Assembly: GCF_001292705.1 (NCBI RefSeq)
Contig: NZ_LGAK01000004.1
Location: 44,684 to 108,683, forward strand
Source of the DNA: Marinagarivorans algicola
Lineage (GTDB): Bacteria > Pseudomonadota > Gammaproteobacteria > Pseudomonadales > Cellvibrionaceae
DNA: 64,000 nucleotides
Direction of reading: 5' to 3'
Below the pieces are notes generated by a model. It made no database searches. It worked only from the letters and a program-made list of their open reading frames with translations, and was not told the origin of the DNA. Below, one piece after another: positions 18,857 to 29,297 of the stretch. The position numbers and the translations under genes were made by a program. How positions within the stretch are numbered: the first letter of the stretch is position 1; each line of letters starts with the position of its first letter.

Positions 18857-20953
18857 TTAAGGTCGAGCGTTTGCAACTTTATTTAGTGTCGCTATAACAC
18901 TCTCACGAGCAAATAATGTGTCTAAATTCACGGTCAGCTTACGCTGCCAATTGGCGTACTCTGTGCTGGTCCCAGGAACATTAACTGGTGCATCTAGCAA
19001 CTCTAAATCATCTAACTGAATAACAAAAATTTGCGAAGCCACTTTGGCTCCACACGCTAAAATCTCCCCCATAAGATCTTCTGTCATCGGTTGTTGTATC
19101 TGTACATCAGGCTCTAGCGCCATATGGATGCCACAACGCTCAAGCCAGCGCAATAAACGATACTTATCATTGGTTCGCTCTTGCTTCACCTGATCTAACG
19201 GGACGCTGTCATCTAAAAGATTCAAGTTCGCGCGCAGTTCAATATCACTACCGGCCCACCAACTCGCAAGCGTTGGAACATCATGATTGGTTAACATAGC
19301 CAAAGCACGTGGCATATAATGCTCAGGTAACTTAAAATCACCATCGTGCTCGCGCTCAAAATAAAATAATTTATTCGTAAATACATTACCGCTAATAATG
19401 GCCTCACGAAACTCATCAGGCACGACACCCATATCTTCACCAATAATCATGCAGCCACTGCGCACACTTTCTAACTTAAGTAACCCAAGCAGTTCGGTAA
19501 AAGGGTAATAAACATAAGCACCATAATCAGCCGTATGGCCTGGCGGACACCACCACAAACGCATCAAACTCATTGCATGATCAATACGCAATGCTCCACA
19601 GTTGGCCATGTTTGTGCGTAATAGGTTAATAAAGTGCTCGAAGTCGGTTTGCCGTAAATGGGCTGGATCCATCGGCGGCAGCCCCCAGTTTTGACCTTTT
19701 TCGGCAAGAGGGTCTGGTGGCGCGCCGACCGCTGCTTCGCGACAAAATAAACGCTGATTCGTTGTTACCTCTGAACCACCACCATCTGCACCGACGGCCA
19801 AATCGCGCATCAAACCAATCGTTAAGTGAAGTTCTTGCGCCAATTCTTGACAGCTCGCCATTTGCACCTGTGCTTGCCACTGTAAATAAGCATAAAAATC
19901 AGCCTCATCTTGCTGTTCTGTAGACAGAGCGAGATTTGGTGTCCACAAATCGGCTGTACCACTATTAGTCAGTACTTGGTAAGAACAGTAATCTTGAAGA
20001 GCATGACCCTCACGTTCAACATACTGTAAAAAGCGCTCTGCTCTCTGGGTATTCAGCTGTAAATGCAGCCGCTTAAATTGACGATATAAGGACTTAAAAA
20101 CCGCAAATTTAACATCATAAACAGCAGCGTAATTAACGCTTTTATCGGCCCGTAATTGCACCAATTGAGCGGAGGGAACGCTCAGGCCGGCAAACTCGTC
20201 TATGACTTCAGGGTCAATGTAAAGCGGCTCAATAAAACGGCGGTCTGAAGGACTATAAGGACTGCAGTGGTATTCGTTAGGCGTACGCAGAACGTGTAAT
20301 GGATTAAGACCAACAATATCAGCACCAAAATCAGCTGCTTTTAATAATAAGTATTTGAGATCTGTTAAGTCGCCAATTCCCCAATTGCGGTCCGTACGCA
20401 ATGTATAAAGCTGAACAATAAACCCCCAAACACGTTTGCCTTTATGGATATCCGCCGGCACAAAACCTTGTTCAGGCACCACGGCCAACTGACCGGTCAA
20501 TGAGTGTCCAGCCGATAACAGCGTCAGTCTATGATAACCTAAAGGCAAAGCGCCACACATGATAACTCGACGAGAGTAGCGTATACCCTCGAACAAGTAG
20601 TCACCTACCTCAGGCTGAGCTGAAGGTGTGAATACACCTTTAATATCGGTACCGTTTTCAAGCTCAATAGAATAGCTAAACTCTTGATTTAACTCTGAGG
20701 GAGCAACACTCACAAAAAAACAACACTCTTTATGTTGTTCGACAACTTGAAAAGTCTGAATCCATCGAGTCCAGGGCTCAACATCTAGTGTATACGCTGC
20801 ACTAGCCACCGCAGCAAGGTCGTCAGGGTCTATGCCCATAGCTCGAACAAGGGCTTTACGATTATTTAGTGATATTTCGACTCTCTCACCCTTATAGTTA
20901 AAATAGTCAGATGCGATACCACGCCAATACATTAACTGATTGAGAGTTTCCAT
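18857..20953 (-). CDS. malQ: 4-alpha-glucanotransferase (amylomaltase, GH77)
   Basis: MalQ disproportionates malto-oligosaccharides, turning the short chains released by GlgX into substrates for GlgP. The 698-residue protein matches the E. coli-type amylomaltase with an N-terminal extension of about 140 residues before the GH77 barrel. Motifs include LNPLHVLRTPNEYHCSPYSP near residue 235, ALRIDHAMSLMRLWWCPPG near 465 with the catalytic Asp, and IIGEDMGVVPDEFR near 515 with the catalytic Glu. It is the first gene of the glg run and lies downstream of the rplQ terminator. Confidence 0.94.
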   Translation of the reverse strand: METLNQLMYWRGIASDYFNYKGERVEISLNNRKALVRAMGIDPDDLAAVASAAYTLDVEPWTRWIQTFQVVEQHKECCFFVSVAPSELNQEFSYSIELENGTDIKGVFTPSAQPEVGDYLFEGIRYSRRVIMCGALPLGYHRLTLLSAGHSLTGQLAVVPEQGFVPADIHKGKRVWGFIVQLYTLRTDRNWGIGDLTDLKYLLLKAADFGADIVGLNPLHVLRTPNEYHCSPYSPSDRRFIEPLYIDPEVIDEFAGLSVPSAQLVQLRADKSVNYAAVYDVKFAVFKSLYRQFKRLHLQLNTQRAERFLQYVEREGHALQDYCSYQVLTNSGTADLWTPNLALSTEQQDEADFYAYLQWQAQVQMASCQELAQELHLTIGLMRDLAVGADGGGSEVTTNQRLFCREAAVGAPPDPLAEKGQNWGLPPMDPAHLRQTDFEHFINLLRTNMANCGALRIDHAMSLMRLWWCPPGHTADYGAYVYYPFTELLGLLKLESVRSGCMIIGEDMGVVPDEFREAIISGNVFTNKLFYFEREHDGDFKLPEHYMPRALAMLTNHDVPTLASWWAGSDIELRANLNLLDDSVPLDQVKQERTNDKYRLLRWLERCGIHMALEPDVQIQQPMTEDLMGEILACGAKVASQIFVIQLDDLELLDAPVNVPGTSTEYANWQRKLTVNLDTLFARESVIATLNKVANARP

Positions 20954-21158
20954 AGATAGATGAAGCCACAGTAATAAGAATTAAGTGTCTTAATCTTAAT
21001 TTGTTTGCCCACTATATACCACTCACAAACAAAACAATGGCGGATATATTTGCGTTACGGCAACCAACTTATAAAAGATAATCTATCCCGTGGGGTATTG
21101 CATCTCTATTTTATGTCAGGCTAATGAAAGTACTTTCGCAAAACACAAATTACAGGCG

Positions 21159-21185
21159 AAAAAAAACCGAGCTAAGCTCGGTTTT
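21159..21185 (-). terminator. Intrinsic terminator of the alpha ribosomal operon
   Basis: On the minus strand a 10-bp stem (AAAACCGAGC / GCTCGGTTTT) with a 3-base loop ends in a run of eight T residues. It lies 17 bases after the rplQ stop and closes the ribosomal superoperon before malQ. Confidence 0.9.
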
Positions 21186-21201
21186 AACAGCTAACACCAA
21201 A

Positions 21202-21597
21202 TTACTCAGCGTCAGCAGCTTCTACTACTTCGCCCACAACAGGACGATCAACAAGCTCAACAAATGCCATTGGCGCTTTGTCGCCTGTGCGGTAGCCACA
21301 TTTTAAAATGCGGATATAACCACCAGGGCGAGCTTCATAACGAGGACCAAGCTCATTAAACAATTTACCTACTGCAACCTTACAACGAAGGCGATCAAAC
21401 GCCAAACGACGGTTAGCTACAGAGTCTACTTTACTTAAAGTAATCAAAGGCTCGGCAAAACGACGGAGCTCTTTAGCTTTAGGTAGAGTAGTTTTGATCG
21501 CTTCATGCTCAACTAAAGAAGCCACCATGTTTTTAAACATCGCTTTACGATGCGAGCTGTTCCGATTTAATTTTCGGCCACTTAAACGATGACGCAT
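21202..21597 (-). CDS. rplQ: 50S ribosomal protein L17
   Basis: This is a 131-residue L17 protein beginning [20 protein letters not shown], the near-invariant L17 N-terminus that packs against 23S rRNA near the exit tunnel. The [18 protein letters not shown] and [19 protein letters not shown] stretches are also typical. The last 12 residues are acidic. It is the final gene of the alpha operon, 66 bp after rpoA, followed closely by an intrinsic terminator. Confidence 0.98.
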   Translation of the reverse strand: MRHRLSGRKLNRNSSHRKAMFKNMVASLVEHEAIKTTLPKAKELRRFAEPLITLSKVDSVANRRLAFDRLRCKVAVGKLFNELGPRYEARPGGYIRILKCGYRTGDKAPMAFVELVDRPVVGEVVEAADAE

Positions 21598-21663
21598 AAC
21601 TTAAACCCTTTTTTTTGCTTCTCAGCAAACGTTACTGGGGTCGCAAGCGACCCTCTAATTTAA

Positions 21664-22653
21664 TTAGTCGCCGGTGCGCAAGCTGGCTGGAGGCCAGTTC
21701 TCTAAGCGCATACCCAATGACAAACCACGTGATGCGAGCACATCTTTAATCTCGGTAAGAGATTTTTTACCCAAATTAGGTGTTTTTAACAATTCAACTT
21801 CAGTGCGTTGAATTAAATCACCAATGTAGTAAATGTTCTCAGCTTTCAAGCAGTTCGCCGAACGAACAGTAAGCTCAAGATCATCCACTGGGCGAAGAAG
21901 GACAGGATCAATTTGATCTTCTTTCTTCTCTGGCTCAGCTTCTTTTTCGCCTTCAAGGTCAACGAAAACCGCCAACTGCTGCTGAAGGATAGTGGCTGCA
22001 CGACGAATTGCCTCTTCTGGGTCTAGAGTACCATTGGTCTCTAGGTCCAATACCAACTTATCAAGGTCAGTACGTTGCTCAACACGGGCGCTTTCAACCG
22101 AGTAAGCCAAACGGCGAACAGGGCTATAAGAAGCATCCAGCTGAAGTCGACCGATTGTTCGGTTTTCTTCTTCGTCAACAACGCGGGCATCAGCAGGCTG
22201 ATAACCACGACCGCGGGCAATAGTTAATTGCATATTTAAGCTGACTTCACCAGAAATATTGGCAATGACAAGATCAGGGTTTTTAATTTCAACACTCTGA
22301 TCAACTTGAATATCCCCAGCAGTTACAACACCAGGGCCTTGCTTAGATAAGGTAAGAGAAGCGCTATCTTTGCCTTCCATTGTCAAAGCAACGTTTTTGA
22401 GGTTTAGCAAGATTTCAATAACATCTTCTTGCACGCCCTCAATCGCACTGTATTCGTGCTGAACGCCATCGATTTCAACTTCGGTAATCGCGCAACCTGG
22501 CATAGAAGACAGCAGGATACGGCGCAATGCATTACCCAAAGTATGACCAAATCCTCGCTCCAACGGCTCCAAAACTACTTTGGCGCGAGTTGGAGTCACT
22601 TCTGTCACATCAATGTGGCGAGGGGTCAAAAATTCATTCACAGCTGTCTGCAT
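21664..22653 (-). CDS. rpoA: RNA polymerase alpha subunit
   Basis: At 329 residues this has the same length as E. coli alpha. The N-terminal domain (1-235) with [20 protein letters not shown] drives dimerisation and assembly of beta and beta'. A linker rich in Glu/Lys (about 233-245) leads to the C-terminal domain with [20 protein letters not shown] and [17 protein letters not shown], the helix-hairpin-helix surface that binds UP-element DNA and activators. It lies between rpsD and rplQ as in other proteobacteria. Confidence 0.98.
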   Translation of the reverse strand: MQTAVNEFLTPRHIDVTEVTPTRAKVVLEPLERGFGHTLGNALRRILLSSMPGCAITEVEIDGVQHEYSAIEGVQEDVIEILLNLKNVALTMEGKDSASLTLSKQGPGVVTAGDIQVDQSVEIKNPDLVIANISGEVSLNMQLTIARGRGYQPADARVVDEEENRTIGRLQLDASYSPVRRLAYSVESARVEQRTDLDKLVLDLETNGTLDPEEAIRRAATILQQQLAVFVDLEGEKEAEPEKKEDQIDPVLLRPVDDLELTVRSANCLKAENIYYIGDLIQRTEVELLKTPNLGKKSLTEIKDVLASRGLSLGMRLENWPPASLRTGD

Positions 22654-22684
22654 AGTTTCACCTGTTAGCGGTTATATGGAGGCC

Positions 22685-23305
22685 TTACTTAGAGTAAAGC
22701 TCAACAATGAGGTTCTCGTTGATATCAGCTGGTAAATCACTGCGATCTGGAACTCGTTTGAAAACACCTTCTTTTTTGTCAGTGCTTACATCAACCCACT
22801 CAACATCAGCACGCTGACTAGAGATAGTTAAAGAGTTTTGAATACGCAATTGATTCTTAGATTTCTCACGGATAGCAACAACATCGCCCACTTTCACTTG
22901 GTAAGATGGGATGTTTAAAACAGCACCATTCACAGTGATTGACTTATGAGAAACAAGCTGACGAGATTCAGCGCGCGTTGCACCGAAGCCCATACGATAA
23001 ACAACGTTATCCAAGCGACACTCTAAGATTTGCAACAAGTTTTCACCGGTTGCACCCTTACGACGTGCAGCTTCTTTATAGTATCCACGGAATTGCTTTT
23101 CAAGTACGCCGTAAGTGCGACGAACTTTTTGCTTTTCACGCAACTGAACACCGTAGTCAGATAAACGACCACGACGCTGACCGTGTTGGCCAGGTGCTGT
23201 TTCGTGTTTACATTTTGATTCTAATGGGCGCGCTCCGCTTTTAAGGAACAAGTCAGTTCCTTCGCGACGCGCCAGTTTACAGGTAGGTCCTACATAACGA
23301 GCCAT
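22685..23305 (-). CDS. rpsD: 30S ribosomal protein S4
   Basis: S4 is 206 residues and nucleates assembly of the 16S 5' domain. It starts [20 protein letters not shown] and has the S4 RNA-binding fold around residues 95-160 ([20 protein letters not shown]). In E. coli S4 also represses translation of the alpha operon by binding the rpsM leader. Whether that holds here cannot be read, but the rpsM leader does contain strong structure. The gene is 14 bp after rpsK. Confidence 0.98.
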   Translation of the reverse strand: MARYVGPTCKLARREGTDLFLKSGARPLESKCKHETAPGQHGQRRGRLSDYGVQLREKQKVRRTYGVLEKQFRGYYKEAARRKGATGENLLQILECRLDNVVYRMGFGATRAESRQLVSHKSITVNGAVLNIPSYQVKVGDVVAIREKSKNQLRIQNSLTISSQRADVEWVDVSTDKKEGVFKRVPDRSDLPADINENLIVELYSK

Positions 23306-23319
23306 AACTGATTAAACTC

Positions 23320-23715
23320 CTATACGCGACGTTTCTTGGGAGGGCGACAACCATTATGTGGAATGGGTGTCACATCGGTAATATTGGTAATTTTATAACC
23401 AACATTATTAAGTGCACGAACAGCTGACTCGCGGCCAGGTCCAGGACCCTTAACTTCAACATCAAGATTTTTCAATCCATAGTCCAACGCAGCTTGACCC
23501 GCACGCTCTGCAGCAACCTGCGCAGCGAATGGAGTACTTTTACGTGAACCACGGAAACCAGAACCTCCAGAGGTAGCCCACGAAAGAGCGTTCCCTTGAC
23601 GGTCTGTAATTGTTACGATCGTGTTATTAAACGATGCGTGAATATGCGCAATGCCATCGACTACTGTCTTTTTGACCTTTTTGCGCTGAGTGCTTTTATT
23701 ACCTGGCTTTGCCAT
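23320..23715 (-). CDS. rpsK: 30S ribosomal protein S11
   Basis: The protein is 131 residues with the S11 core [38 protein letters not shown] and the C-terminal [11 protein letters not shown]11 forms part of the platform at the mRNA exit region with S7 and S18. It lies in the conserved order rpsM-rpsK-rpsD, with 28 bp to rpsM and 14 bp to rpsD. Confidence 0.98.
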   Translation of the reverse strand: MAKPGNKSTQRKKVKKTVVDGIAHIHASFNNTIVTITDRQGNALSWATSGGSGFRGSRKSTPFAAQVAAERAGQAALDYGLKNLDVEVKGPGPGRESAVRALNNVGYKITNITDVTPIPHNGCRPPKKRRV

Positions 23716-23743
23716 AGCAATGGATCCTCAACTTATCGGGCTA

Positions 23744-24100
23744 TTACTTCTTGATTGGCTTACGTGGACCTTTACGGGTGCGCGCGTTTGTTTTGGTGCG
23801 CTGGCCACGTAGGGGTAAGTTGCGACGATGGCGCATGCCACGGTAACAACCTAAGTCCATTAAACGTTTGATATTCATTGACACTTCGCGACGAAGGTCA
23901 CCTTCAACCGTTAACTTAGCCACTTCAGTACGCAATAATTCTAGTTGCTCTTCAGATAAGTCGCCGATTTTTGCGCTCTCTTCAATGCCAGCATCAGCAC
24001 ATACTTTTTTCGCTGATGTAGCACCTACGCCATAGACGTAAGTTAAAGAGATCACGGCATGTTTGTTATCTGGTATGTTGACACCAGCAATACGAGCCAT
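23744..24100 (-). CDS. rpsM: 30S ribosomal protein S13
   Basis: S13 is 118 residues. It starts [20 protein letters not shown] and contains the helix-hairpin-helix region and the basic C-terminal tail [20 protein letters not shown] that reaches the P-site tRNA and bridges to the 50S subunit. It is the first gene of the alpha operon, separated from rpmJ by 281 bp containing a terminator-type hairpin and a putative promoter. Confidence 0.98.
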   Translation of the reverse strand: MARIAGVNIPDNKHAVISLTYVYGVGATSAKKVCADAGIEESAKIGDLSEEQLELLRTEVAKLTVEGDLRREVSMNIKRLMDLGCYRGMRHRRNLPLRGQRTKTNARTRKGPRKPIKK

Positions 24101-24155
24101 TTAGTTACTCCAATTTTTCATTTTGTTGCGGTACTAACAGCAACACTTGCATATC

Positions 24156-24192
24156 AAAAAAGCAGGGCCCCAAGTAATACTCGGGGCCCTGC
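24156..24192 (-). terminator. Strong GC-rich terminator/attenuator between rpmJ and rpsM
   Basis: On the minus strand a perfect 10-bp stem GCAGGGCCCC / GGGGCCCTGC with an 11-base loop is followed at once by six T residues. It lies about 190 bases after the rpmJ stop and about 55 bases before the rpsM start. It either ends the spc operon or attenuates the alpha operon leader. Confidence 0.85.
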
Positions 24193-24239
24193 CTGCATGT
24201 CTTAAGTAATCAATAGATAATTACAAATAAAGGCGCGCG

Positions 24240-24268
24240 ATAATAATAGCAATGTCACTGGAATTCAA
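24240..24268 (-). promoter_or_regulatory. Putative alpha-operon promoter
   Basis: On the minus strand TTGAAT (24263-24268) and TATTAT (24240-24245) are separated by 17 bases. The predicted start lies near 24233, upstream of the terminator hairpin at 24156-24192, so transcripts would have to pass that hairpin to reach rpsM. Confidence 0.45.
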
Positions 24269-24339
24269 TAGCTAACCCTAGGATTAACGACAGTTAGTAC
24301 CCCCAGTGTGTAACGACAAGGATTATCTTGGCATTACGA

Positions 24340-24376
24340 AATATCGATTAGGCCGATACTCAGCATAATCGATATT
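24340..24376 (-). other. Inverted repeat after rpmJ
   Basis: A perfect 11-bp inverted repeat (AATATCGATTA / TAATCGATATT, 15-base loop) begins 6 bases after the rpmJ stop. No U-tract follows, so it may be a 3'-end stabiliser or a protein-binding palindrome rather than a terminator. Confidence 0.45.
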
Positions 24377-24381
24377 AATTT

Positions 24382-24498
24382 TTAGCCCTGACGCTGTTTG
24401 TGGCGGGGCTCCGCACTACAGATTACGCGTACTACACCGCTACGACGTACAACCTTGCAGTTACGGCAAATCTTTTTTACAGATGCACGAACTTTCAT
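24382..24498 (-). CDS. rpmJ: 50S ribosomal protein L36
   Basis: This short gene encodes 38 residues beginning [20 protein letters not shown]. The zinc-ribbon ligands Cys11, Cys14, Cys27 and His33 are all present, so it is the zinc-binding (C+) form of L36. It lies 29 bp after secY, the usual end of the spc operon. Confidence 0.96.
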   Translation of the reverse strand: MKVRASVKKICRNCKVVRRSGVVRVICSAEPRHKQRQG

Positions 24499-24527
24499 CG
24501 ATAAAACCTCATCAAAGGGTCGCTAAC

Positions 24528-25862
24528 TTAGCGACCGTAGTTTTTCAAATTTGCCTTTTTCAGTACAGAATCATACTGATGGCTCATGAGGTGAGATTGG
24601 ACTTGAGACATAAAATCCATCACAACCACCACAACAATCAGAAGCGAAGTACCGCCGAGATAAAAGGGAATATCTGCAGAGACGACCAAAAACTGAGGAA
24701 GCAAGGCCACACCAGCGATGTAGACCGCTCCGACCATGGTCAAACGGGTCAGTACTGAATCAATATACTTTGCTGACTGCTCGCCAGGACGAATCCCGGG
24801 TATATAAGCACCACCTTTTTTAAGGTTGTCAGCGACTTCCTTCGGATTATACATCATTGCCGTATAAACAAAACAAAACAGTATAATTAATGCACCGAAG
24901 ATCACAAAGTTAAGTGGCTGACCAGGGCCAATTGCCAAGGCAACTTCCTGAAGTATCTCTCCAGCACGACCTTCCTGTGACTGCCCAAACCACTGAGCAA
25001 TAGACGCAGGGAAAAGCAACAAGCTACTCGCGAAAATAACTGGAATAACACCAGCCATATTGATCTTGAGTGGAAGATGGCTTGTTTGTTGATTGTAACC
25101 ACCATTACGTCCTGTTTGACGCTTGGCGTAATTAATGGTGATGCGACGCTGCGCACGCTCCATAAATACAACAAACCAAACAATCGCAATCGCAAAAGCA
25201 CCGATAAGTAATAACAACAAAAAGTGTAAATCACCTTGTCGAGCGCTCTCAATGGCCTGCCCTATCGCACCGGGTAAACCTGCAACAATACCCGCAAAGA
25301 TAAGCATGGAGATACCATTGCCAATCCCGCGCTCTGTTACTTGCTCACCAAGCCACATCATAAACATGGCGCCGGTTACTAAAGAGCTCACCGCAACAAG
25401 ATAGAAACTTATGGAGTTCAACCCCACATAAGCCATACCTTGACCCGCCATACCTGCCACCATGATAAAGCCTTGCACTAGAGCAAGTGCCAAAGCAAGA
25501 TAACGGGTATATTGACTTATTTTGCGGCGACCAGCGTCACCCTCTTTCTTAAGTGCTTCTAACGTAGGCGATACTGCCGTCATCATCTGCATAATAATAG
25601 AGGCAGAGATGTAAGGCATAATACCTAGCGCAAGAATACTCATACGCTCCAATGCACCACCAGAAAACATGTTGAACATGCCTAATATGGTACCTTGGTT
25701 TTGATTAAATAAATCAGCTACGCGCTGAGGATCAATTCCTGGAACAGGAATATGTGTACCCACGCGATAAACCACAATGGCCAAAAACAAAAACCACAGG
25801 CGAGCGCGAAGCTCTCCTGTGCCTTTAGAACCACCTAGCGCTAAATTTCCCGGCGTTGCCAT
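24528..25862 (-). CDS. secY: Preprotein translocase subunit SecY
   Basis: SecY is the pore-forming subunit of the Sec channel in the inner membrane. The 444-residue protein has about ten hydrophobic helices. The plug/TM2 region ([19 protein letters not shown]) and the conserved cytoplasmic loop [21 protein letters not shown] near residue 350, which contacts SecA and ribosomes, are both visible. It lies 11 bp after rplO in the spc operon. Its partner SecE is encoded at 51959-52330. Confidence 0.98.
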   Translation of the reverse strand: MATPGNLALGGSKGTGELRARLWFLFLAIVVYRVGTHIPVPGIDPQRVADLFNQNQGTILGMFNMFSGGALERMSILALGIMPYISASIIMQMMTAVSPTLEALKKEGDAGRRKISQYTRYLALALALVQGFIMVAGMAGQGMAYVGLNSISFYLVAVSSLVTGAMFMMWLGEQVTERGIGNGISMLIFAGIVAGLPGAIGQAIESARQGDLHFLLLLLIGAFAIAIVWFVVFMERAQRRITINYAKRQTGRNGGYNQQTSHLPLKINMAGVIPVIFASSLLLFPASIAQWFGQSQEGRAGEILQEVALAIGPGQPLNFVIFGALIILFCFVYTAMMYNPKEVADNLKKGGAYIPGIRPGEQSAKYIDSVLTRLTMVGAVYIAGVALLPQFLVVSADIPFYLGGTSLLIVVVVVMDFMSQVQSHLMSHQYDSVLKKANLKNYGR

Positions 25863-25873
25863 AGGAACCTCGC

Positions 25874-26308
25874 TTAGTCTTCTACCTTGCCGCCAGCAGC
25901 TTCAATAGCCGCTTTAGCACCCTTGGTCACAGCTAAACCTTTTACAGTTACTGCTTTGGTAAGCTCACCCGACAAAAATACTTTTGCACGTTTGGCGCTT
26001 ATTTTTACTAGATCGGCTCGCTTAAGCGCATCTAGATCAATAACGTCAGAGTCTACCTTGTTAAGCTCAGCAAGGCGAACTTCTGCAGAAATTAAACTAA
26101 CACGACTGCTAAAACCAAACTTAGGCAAGCGTTTCTGTAAAGGCATCTGACCGCCTTCAAAACCCGGACGCACACTGCCGCCAGAGCGAGACTTTTGGCC
26201 CTTGTGGCCGCGACCACAAGTTTTACCTAAGCCAGAACCAATACCGCGACCCACACGTTTAGTGCTTTGCGAACGGCCAGAACCTGGCGATAATTCATTC
26301 AAACGCAT
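25874..26308 (-). CDS. rplO: 50S ribosomal protein L15
   Basis: I place the start at 26306-26308, giving 144 residues starting [12 protein letters not shown], the canonical L15 N-terminus; an in-frame ATG 24 bases upstream would overlap rpmD and add a non-family extension. The Gly/Arg-rich extended N-terminal part ([20 protein letters not shown]) threads into 23S rRNA. It is 4 bp after rpmD and 11 bp before secY. Confidence 0.97.
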   Translation of the reverse strand: MRLNELSPGSGRSQSTKRVGRGIGSGLGKTCGRGHKGQKSRSGGSVRPGFEGGQMPLQKRLPKFGFSSRVSLISAEVRLAELNKVDSDVIDLDALKRADLVKISAKRAKVFLSGELTKAVTVKGLAVTKGAKAAIEAAGGKVED

Positions 26309-26312
26309 CGGA

Positions 26313-26495
26313 TTAACCCTCAACCTTAACAAGGTAGTTAACTTTGTTGATCATACCGCGCACAGAAGGAGTGTCTTCTACTTGTACGGTGTGACCTATG
26401 CGACGAAGACCCAAACCTGCAACACAGGCTTTATGAGCTTTCAATCGACCGGCGATACTCTTAATCTGAGTCACCGTGATCATATTATTAGACAT
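26313..26495 (-). CDS. rpmD: 50S ribosomal protein L30
   Basis: This is a 60-residue protein of the usual L30 length with the motif [22 protein letters not shown] and the C-terminal [14 protein letters not shown]30 is a small two-layer protein bound to 23S domain II. It lies in the standard position between rpsE (72 bp away) and rplO. Confidence 0.97.
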   Translation of the reverse strand: MSNNMITVTQIKSIAGRLKAHKACVAGLGLRRIGHTVQVEDTPSVRGMINKVNYLVKVEG

Positions 26496-26567
26496 GGCTA
26501 GATACTCGTTGTCACTAAAAATTAAACTAGCGAAGATGTTCTTAGTAGAGCGCCCGAAGGCGCCCTA

Positions 26568-27077
26568 TTAATTTAGAATCTCTTCTACAGTCTTGCCGCG
26601 TTTAGCTGCAACAGACTCAGGAGAAGACATCGCACGCAAGGCTTCAAAAGTCGCACGCACAACGTTTACCGGATTGGTAGAGCCATAGCACTTAGCCAAT
26701 ACGTTTTGTACGCCTGCAATTTCAAGCACTGCACGCATTGCACCACCAGCAATAACACCGGTACCCGCAGAAGCAGGCTGCATGTAAACGTTTGAAGAGC
26801 TGTGAACACCTTTCGTAGGATACTGAATGGTATCGCCGTTAAGCTCAACACTAATCATGTTACGACGAGCAGCTTCCATAGCCTTTTGAATCGCAGTAGG
26901 CACTTCACGTGATTTACCACGCCCGTAACCCACACGACCATTACCGTCACCAACAACAGTCAAAGCGGTAAATTGAAAAATTCGACCACCTTTAACAGTT
27001 TTAGAAACGCGGTTCACCTGAACCAATTTTTCTTGCATGCCTTCGGCGTTGCTATCTTTTTTATCTGTATTAGACAT
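26568..27077 (-). CDS. rpsE: 30S ribosomal protein S5
   Basis: S5 is 169 residues. The double-stranded-RNA-binding-like N-terminal domain carries [20 protein letters not shown] and [20 protein letters not shown], followed by the ribosomal S5 C-terminal fold. S5 helps decoding accuracy and the mRNA entry channel. It lies 3 bp after rplR, suggesting translational coupling. Confidence 0.98.
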   Translation of the reverse strand: MSNTDKKDSNAEGMQEKLVQVNRVSKTVKGGRIFQFTALTVVGDGNGRVGYGRGKSREVPTAIQKAMEAARRNMISVELNGDTIQYPTKGVHSSSNVYMQPASAGTGVIAGGAMRAVLEIAGVQNVLAKCYGSTNPVNVVRATFEALRAMSSPESVAAKRGKTVEEILN

Positions 27078-27080
27078 TTT

Positions 27081-27431
27081 TTAGAACTCCAGTCCAGCTT
27101 CACGTGCTGCATCGGCTAATGCCTTAACACGACCATGGTAACGGAAACCGCTACGGTCAAAAGCAACAGCATTAATGCCAGCTGCTTTTGCACGTTCTGC
27201 AACAAGCTGGCCAATGACCTTAGCCGCTTCTGCATTACCGGTTTTCTCAAGAGAAAAATCTTTCTCAACAGTCGATGCCGATGCCAATACGCGATCGCCC
27301 TCTGGGGCAATAACTTGGGCATAGATGTGACGAGGAGTACGATGAATACTCAAACGGTTCACACCTAGCTGACTGATTTTGCTACGAGCACGGCGAGCGC
27401 GACGTAGACGTGCTTCTTTTTTATCGCTCAT
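27081..27431 (-). CDS. rplR: 50S ribosomal protein L18
   Basis: L18 is 116 residues with a basic N-terminus ([15 protein letters not shown]) and the conserved core [16 protein letters not shown] and [20 protein letters not shown]. It binds 5S rRNA with L5 and L25 in the central protuberance. The gene lies 9 bp after rplF. Confidence 0.98.
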   Translation of the reverse strand: MSDKKEARLRRARRARSKISQLGVNRLSIHRTPRHIYAQVIAPEGDRVLASASTVEKDFSLEKTGNAEAAKVIGQLVAERAKAAGINAVAFDRSGFRYHGRVKALADAAREAGLEF

Positions 27432-27440
27432 AACCTATGC

Positions 27441-27974
27441 CTACTTCTTCTTAGCTTCTTTACGACGAATTGTTTCGTCGGCGTAACGCACACCTTTACC
27501 CTTATAAGGCTCTGGCTCACGGAATGCGCGAATCTCTGCTGCAACCTGACCTAACAATTGCTTGTCCATGCCGGTAAGCACGATGTCAGTTTGTGATGGA
27601 GTTTCGGCTTTAACGCCTTCTGGCAACTCATAATCAACAGGATGAGAAAAACCAAGGGTTAGGTTTAAAGTTTTGCCCGTTGCTTTCGCACGGTAACCAA
27701 CACCTACCAATTGTAGTTTTTTCTCAAAACCGACGCTAACGCCGGTCACCATGTTATTAACTAATGCGCGAGTAGTACCTGCAAGCGCATCAGAAGATTT
27801 ACCACCATCGCGCGGGGTAAAAGTTAAAACATTATCGTCTTGTTTCACTTCCACGCTGGTGTGGATAACGAAATCAAGCGTGCCCTTGCTGCCTTTAACG
27901 CTAATGTTCTGACCTTTTAAGGCCACACTAACACCGCTAGGCAAGCTGACTGGGCTTTTTGCTACACGTGACAT
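27441..27974 (-). CDS. rplF: 50S ribosomal protein L6
   Basis: L6 is 177 residues built of two duplicated domains. The second contains [19 protein letters not shown] and the C-terminal signature [20 protein letters not shown]. It lies near the base of the L7/L12 stalk close to the GTPase centre. Gaps are 27 bp from rpsH and 9 bp to rplR. Confidence 0.98.
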   Translation of the reverse strand: MSRVAKSPVSLPSGVSVALKGQNISVKGSKGTLDFVIHTSVEVKQDDNVLTFTPRDGGKSSDALAGTTRALVNNMVTGVSVGFEKKLQLVGVGYRAKATGKTLNLTLGFSHPVDYELPEGVKAETPSQTDIVLTGMDKQLLGQVAAEIRAFREPEPYKGKGVRYADETIRRKEAKKK

Positions 27975-28001
27975 AACTGTATTCCCGTTAAATCTCGGCC
28001 T

Positions 28002-28394
28002 TTAGAAAACGGTGCAGAGAACTTCACCGCCGATACCTGCAGCGCGAGCTGCGCGATCTGTCATTACACCTTTACTGGTAGTAACAATCGCAACGCCTAA
28101 GCCGCCACGAACAGAAGGTAACGCGCCTTTGCCGGCATATGAACGTAAGCCTGGACGGCTTACACGATCGATTTCAGCGATAACAGGCTTACCTTCGAAG
28201 TATTTAAGCTCAATAGTGAGCTCAGATTTTACTTCGTCGTTTACGCCAAAATCAGTAATGTAGCCTTCGTCTTTAAGGACTTGCGCTACGTTTTTTTTCA
28301 GCTTAGATGAAGGCATAGAAACACTGGTTTTACCAACCATTTGTGCGTTTCGGATGCGAGTCAGCATATCAGCTAATGGATCTTGCATGCTCAT
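28002..28394 (-). CDS. rpsH: 30S ribosomal protein S8
   Basis: S8 is 130 residues starting [18 protein letters not shown], with the C-terminal rRNA-binding region [20 protein letters not shown]. It binds helix 21 of 16S rRNA. In E. coli S8 is also the translational repressor of the spc operon through rplE mRNA; I did not identify that site here. It lies 25 bp after rpsN. Confidence 0.98.
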   Translation of the reverse strand: MSMQDPLADMLTRIRNAQMVGKTSVSMPSSKLKKNVAQVLKDEGYITDFGVNDEVKSELTIELKYFEGKPVIAEIDRVSRPGLRSYAGKGALPSVRGGLGVAIVTTSKGVMTDRAARAAGIGGEVLCTVF

Positions 28395-28419
28395 TGTTAA
28401 TTGCTCCTCAGAACCAACC

Positions 28420-28725
28420 TTACCAACTAGCTTTAACTAAGCCAGGGACATCACCGCGCATTGCTGCTTCGCGGAGCTTATTACGACACAAACCGAACTT
28501 GCGGTATACCGCATGTGGACGGCCGGTGATACGACAACGACGCTGAATACGTGCAGCACTACCATCACGTGGTAATTTCTGCAATTTCATCATCGCGTCC
28601 CAAACTTCTTCTTCAGAAGAGTCAACGCTAGAGATGATCGCCTTCAACGCATCGCGCTTAGTCGAATCTTTTTTTACAAGGTTGGCGCGCTTTACTTCAC
28701 GCGCGATCATAGATTTTTTTGCCAT
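28420..28725 (-). CDS. rpsN: 30S ribosomal protein S14 (zinc-independent type)
   Basis: S14 is 101 residues, the long C-minus form without CxxC zinc ligands. It starts [19 protein letters not shown] and ends with the conserved [20 protein letters not shown] and [18 protein letters not shown]. It is in the usual spc position between rplE and rpsH. Confidence 0.98.
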   Translation of the reverse strand: MAKKSMIAREVKRANLVKKDSTKRDALKAIISSVDSSEEEVWDAMMKLQKLPRDGSAARIQRRCRITGRPHAVYRKFGLCRNKLREAAMRGDVPGLVKASW

Positions 28726-28742
28726 TTCTACACCAATTCCTA

Positions 28743-29282
28743 TTAACCTTTGAACGGGAAGTTGAACGCTTTTAACAGCGCACGACCTTCGTCATCAGTG
28801 CGGGCTGTGGTGGAAATACAGATATCCAAACCGCGCATTTTGTCGATCTTATCGTAGTCAATCTCGGGAAAGATGATTTGCTCAGAAACACCCATAGAGA
28901 AGTTTCCACGCCCATCAAATTGCTTGGGACTAATACCACGGAAGTCACGAATACGTGGAATCGCAATTGAAACTAAGCGATCCAAAAATTCGTACATTTT
29001 TTCAGCACGTAAAGTCACCTTACAACCGACTGGCCAGCCTTCGCGAACCTTAAAACCAGCGATTGATCTGCGCGCTAAGGTAACAACAGGCTTTTGACCA
29101 GCAATTTTTTGCATATCGCTTACTGCGTGGTCTAAAACTTTTTTGTCACCTACCGCTTCACCAACACCCATATTAATGGTGATTTTGGTGATTTTGGGAG
29201 TTTCCATTACGTTTTTCAAACCCAACTCTTTGAAAAGTTGAGCTGCAATTTCGTTTTTATAACGTTCTTGTAGCCTGGCCAT
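28743..29282 (-). CDS. rplE: 50S ribosomal protein L5
   Basis: L5 is 179 residues and links 5S rRNA to the 50S subunit while contacting P-site tRNA. Recognisable parts are [19 protein letters not shown] near residue 31, [18 protein letters not shown] near 83 and [20 protein letters not shown] near 150. It lies 15 bp after rplX. Confidence 0.98.
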   Translation of the reverse strand: MARLQERYKNEIAAQLFKELGLKNVMETPKITKITINMGVGEAVGDKKVLDHAVSDMQKIAGQKPVVTLARRSIAGFKVREGWPVGCKVTLRAEKMYEFLDRLVSIAIPRIRDFRGISPKQFDGRGNFSMGVSEQIIFPEIDYDKIDKMRGLDICISTTARTDDEGRALLKAFNFPFKG

Positions 29283-29297
29283 AATTTCTCAGTGCGC

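Noticed and set aside
24101..24381. Extra small gene between rpmJ and rpsM
   Set aside because: No open frame with a ribosome-binding site is found; the stretch is explained by promoter and hairpin structures.
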